This document shows, one piece after another, positions 63,878 to 64,000 of a stretch of DNA of 64,000 bases. Origin of the DNA: Zasmidium citrigriseum. Lineage: Eukaryota; Ascomycota; Dothideomycetes; Mycosphaerellales; Mycosphaerellaceae. The position numbers and the translations under genes are program-made. Under the pieces are notes generated by a model. That model worked only from the letters and a program-made list of their open reading frames with translations, did no database searches and had not been told where the DNA came from. Every line of letters begins with the position of its first letter. The stretch's first letter is position 1. The DNA is taken from contig NHNW01000035.1 of the NCBI GenBank assembly GCA_002786025.1, positions 248,001 to 312,000 on the forward strand. The letters are read 5' to 3'.

Positions 63878-64000
63878 TCAATCATGACAAGGCTTCGAAA
63901 TCCTTCGACACCACCCACAATGATTCGTCCAAGGCACGCCGACCTTCTTGGCCCCCTCCTTCGAGTACTGCCGACACTCATGCTGATGCGGCAATCCCAA
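63878..64000 (-). CDS. Partial reading frame, C-terminus of a Cys-containing protein
   Basis: Runs off the window edge. The last 40 residues read LPHQHECRQYSKEGAKKVG, then VPWTNHCGWCRRISKPCHD and TGA at 63878-63880. The Cys/His/Trp spacing looks real, but the start is outside the window and no family is recognised. Confidence 0.35.
   Translation of the reverse strand: MGLPHQHECRQYSKEGAKKVGVPWTNHCGWCRRISKPCHD

Noticed and set aside
63667..63981. 104-codon minus-strand frame at the window end
   Set aside because: Another phase of the same DNA gives a more natural Cys-rich C-terminus (63878-64000), and this frame overlaps the gene C promoter module.

Overview
The window comes from the nuclear genome of a filamentous ascomycete. 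Genes are compact and carry 44-68 bp introns with GT...AG ends and CTNAC-type branch sites (a few introns are longer). Recognisable fungal genes include the SHO1 osmosensor, the SET9 H4K20 methyltransferase, RPB9, PIN1/ESS1 and mitochondrial uL14m. Gene content and style suggest Pezizomycotina, perhaps Dothideomycetes; the class is inference from general resemblance, not from a search. I see no transposon, CRISPR array or rRNA.

Layout. 0-16 kb: a disorder-rich protein of unknown function, RNA 3'-phosphate cyclase, a mitochondrially targeted SDR, a YdeI/OmdA-like protein, a secreted RNase T1-type enzyme, a DUF3632-like protein and SHO1. 16.7-17.9 kb: a tandem array of four tRNA-like Pol III units whose anticodon loop is replaced by a structured insert. 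18.6-33.5 kb: a putatively acylated MGCxC protein, a CxxC/proline-rich protein, a second SDR, a GBD/FH3 protein, a lectin-like cell-surface protein, a free-standing nucleoside-phosphorylase-fold protein and a single-span membrane protein with a collagen-like tail. 34-35.6 kb: a secreted lysophospholipase.

36.6-45.8 kb is a probable four-gene sugar cluster: GH39-like hydrolase, MAL-type sugar transporter, a C2H2 plus Zn2Cys6 regulator, and a GH31 alpha-xylosidase/glucosidase. Each of its three promoter regions has a CCG-N3-CGG site, which suggests one regulon. 46-60.5 kb is mostly housekeeping: a RING/ZZ/SH3 protein, PIN1 and RPB9 sharing a divergent promoter, uL14m divergent from SET9, a Gly-rich protein and a hotdog thioesterase.

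60.5-63.8 kb holds the most unusual locus. Three tandemly duplicated, very small minus-strand genes, one broken by a nonsense codon, encode short repeats each centred on a CaaX-like tetrapeptide (CVLQ, CVIQ, CALQ). They share a TATA region and CACGTG motifs. The arrangement recalls multi-copy lipopeptide pheromone precursors, but no function is shown. A small secreted Cys-rich protein lies among them.

Exon borders were set by hand from splice consensus and reading-frame continuity. CDS coordinates give the whole span from start to stop codon, with introns listed in the evidence.
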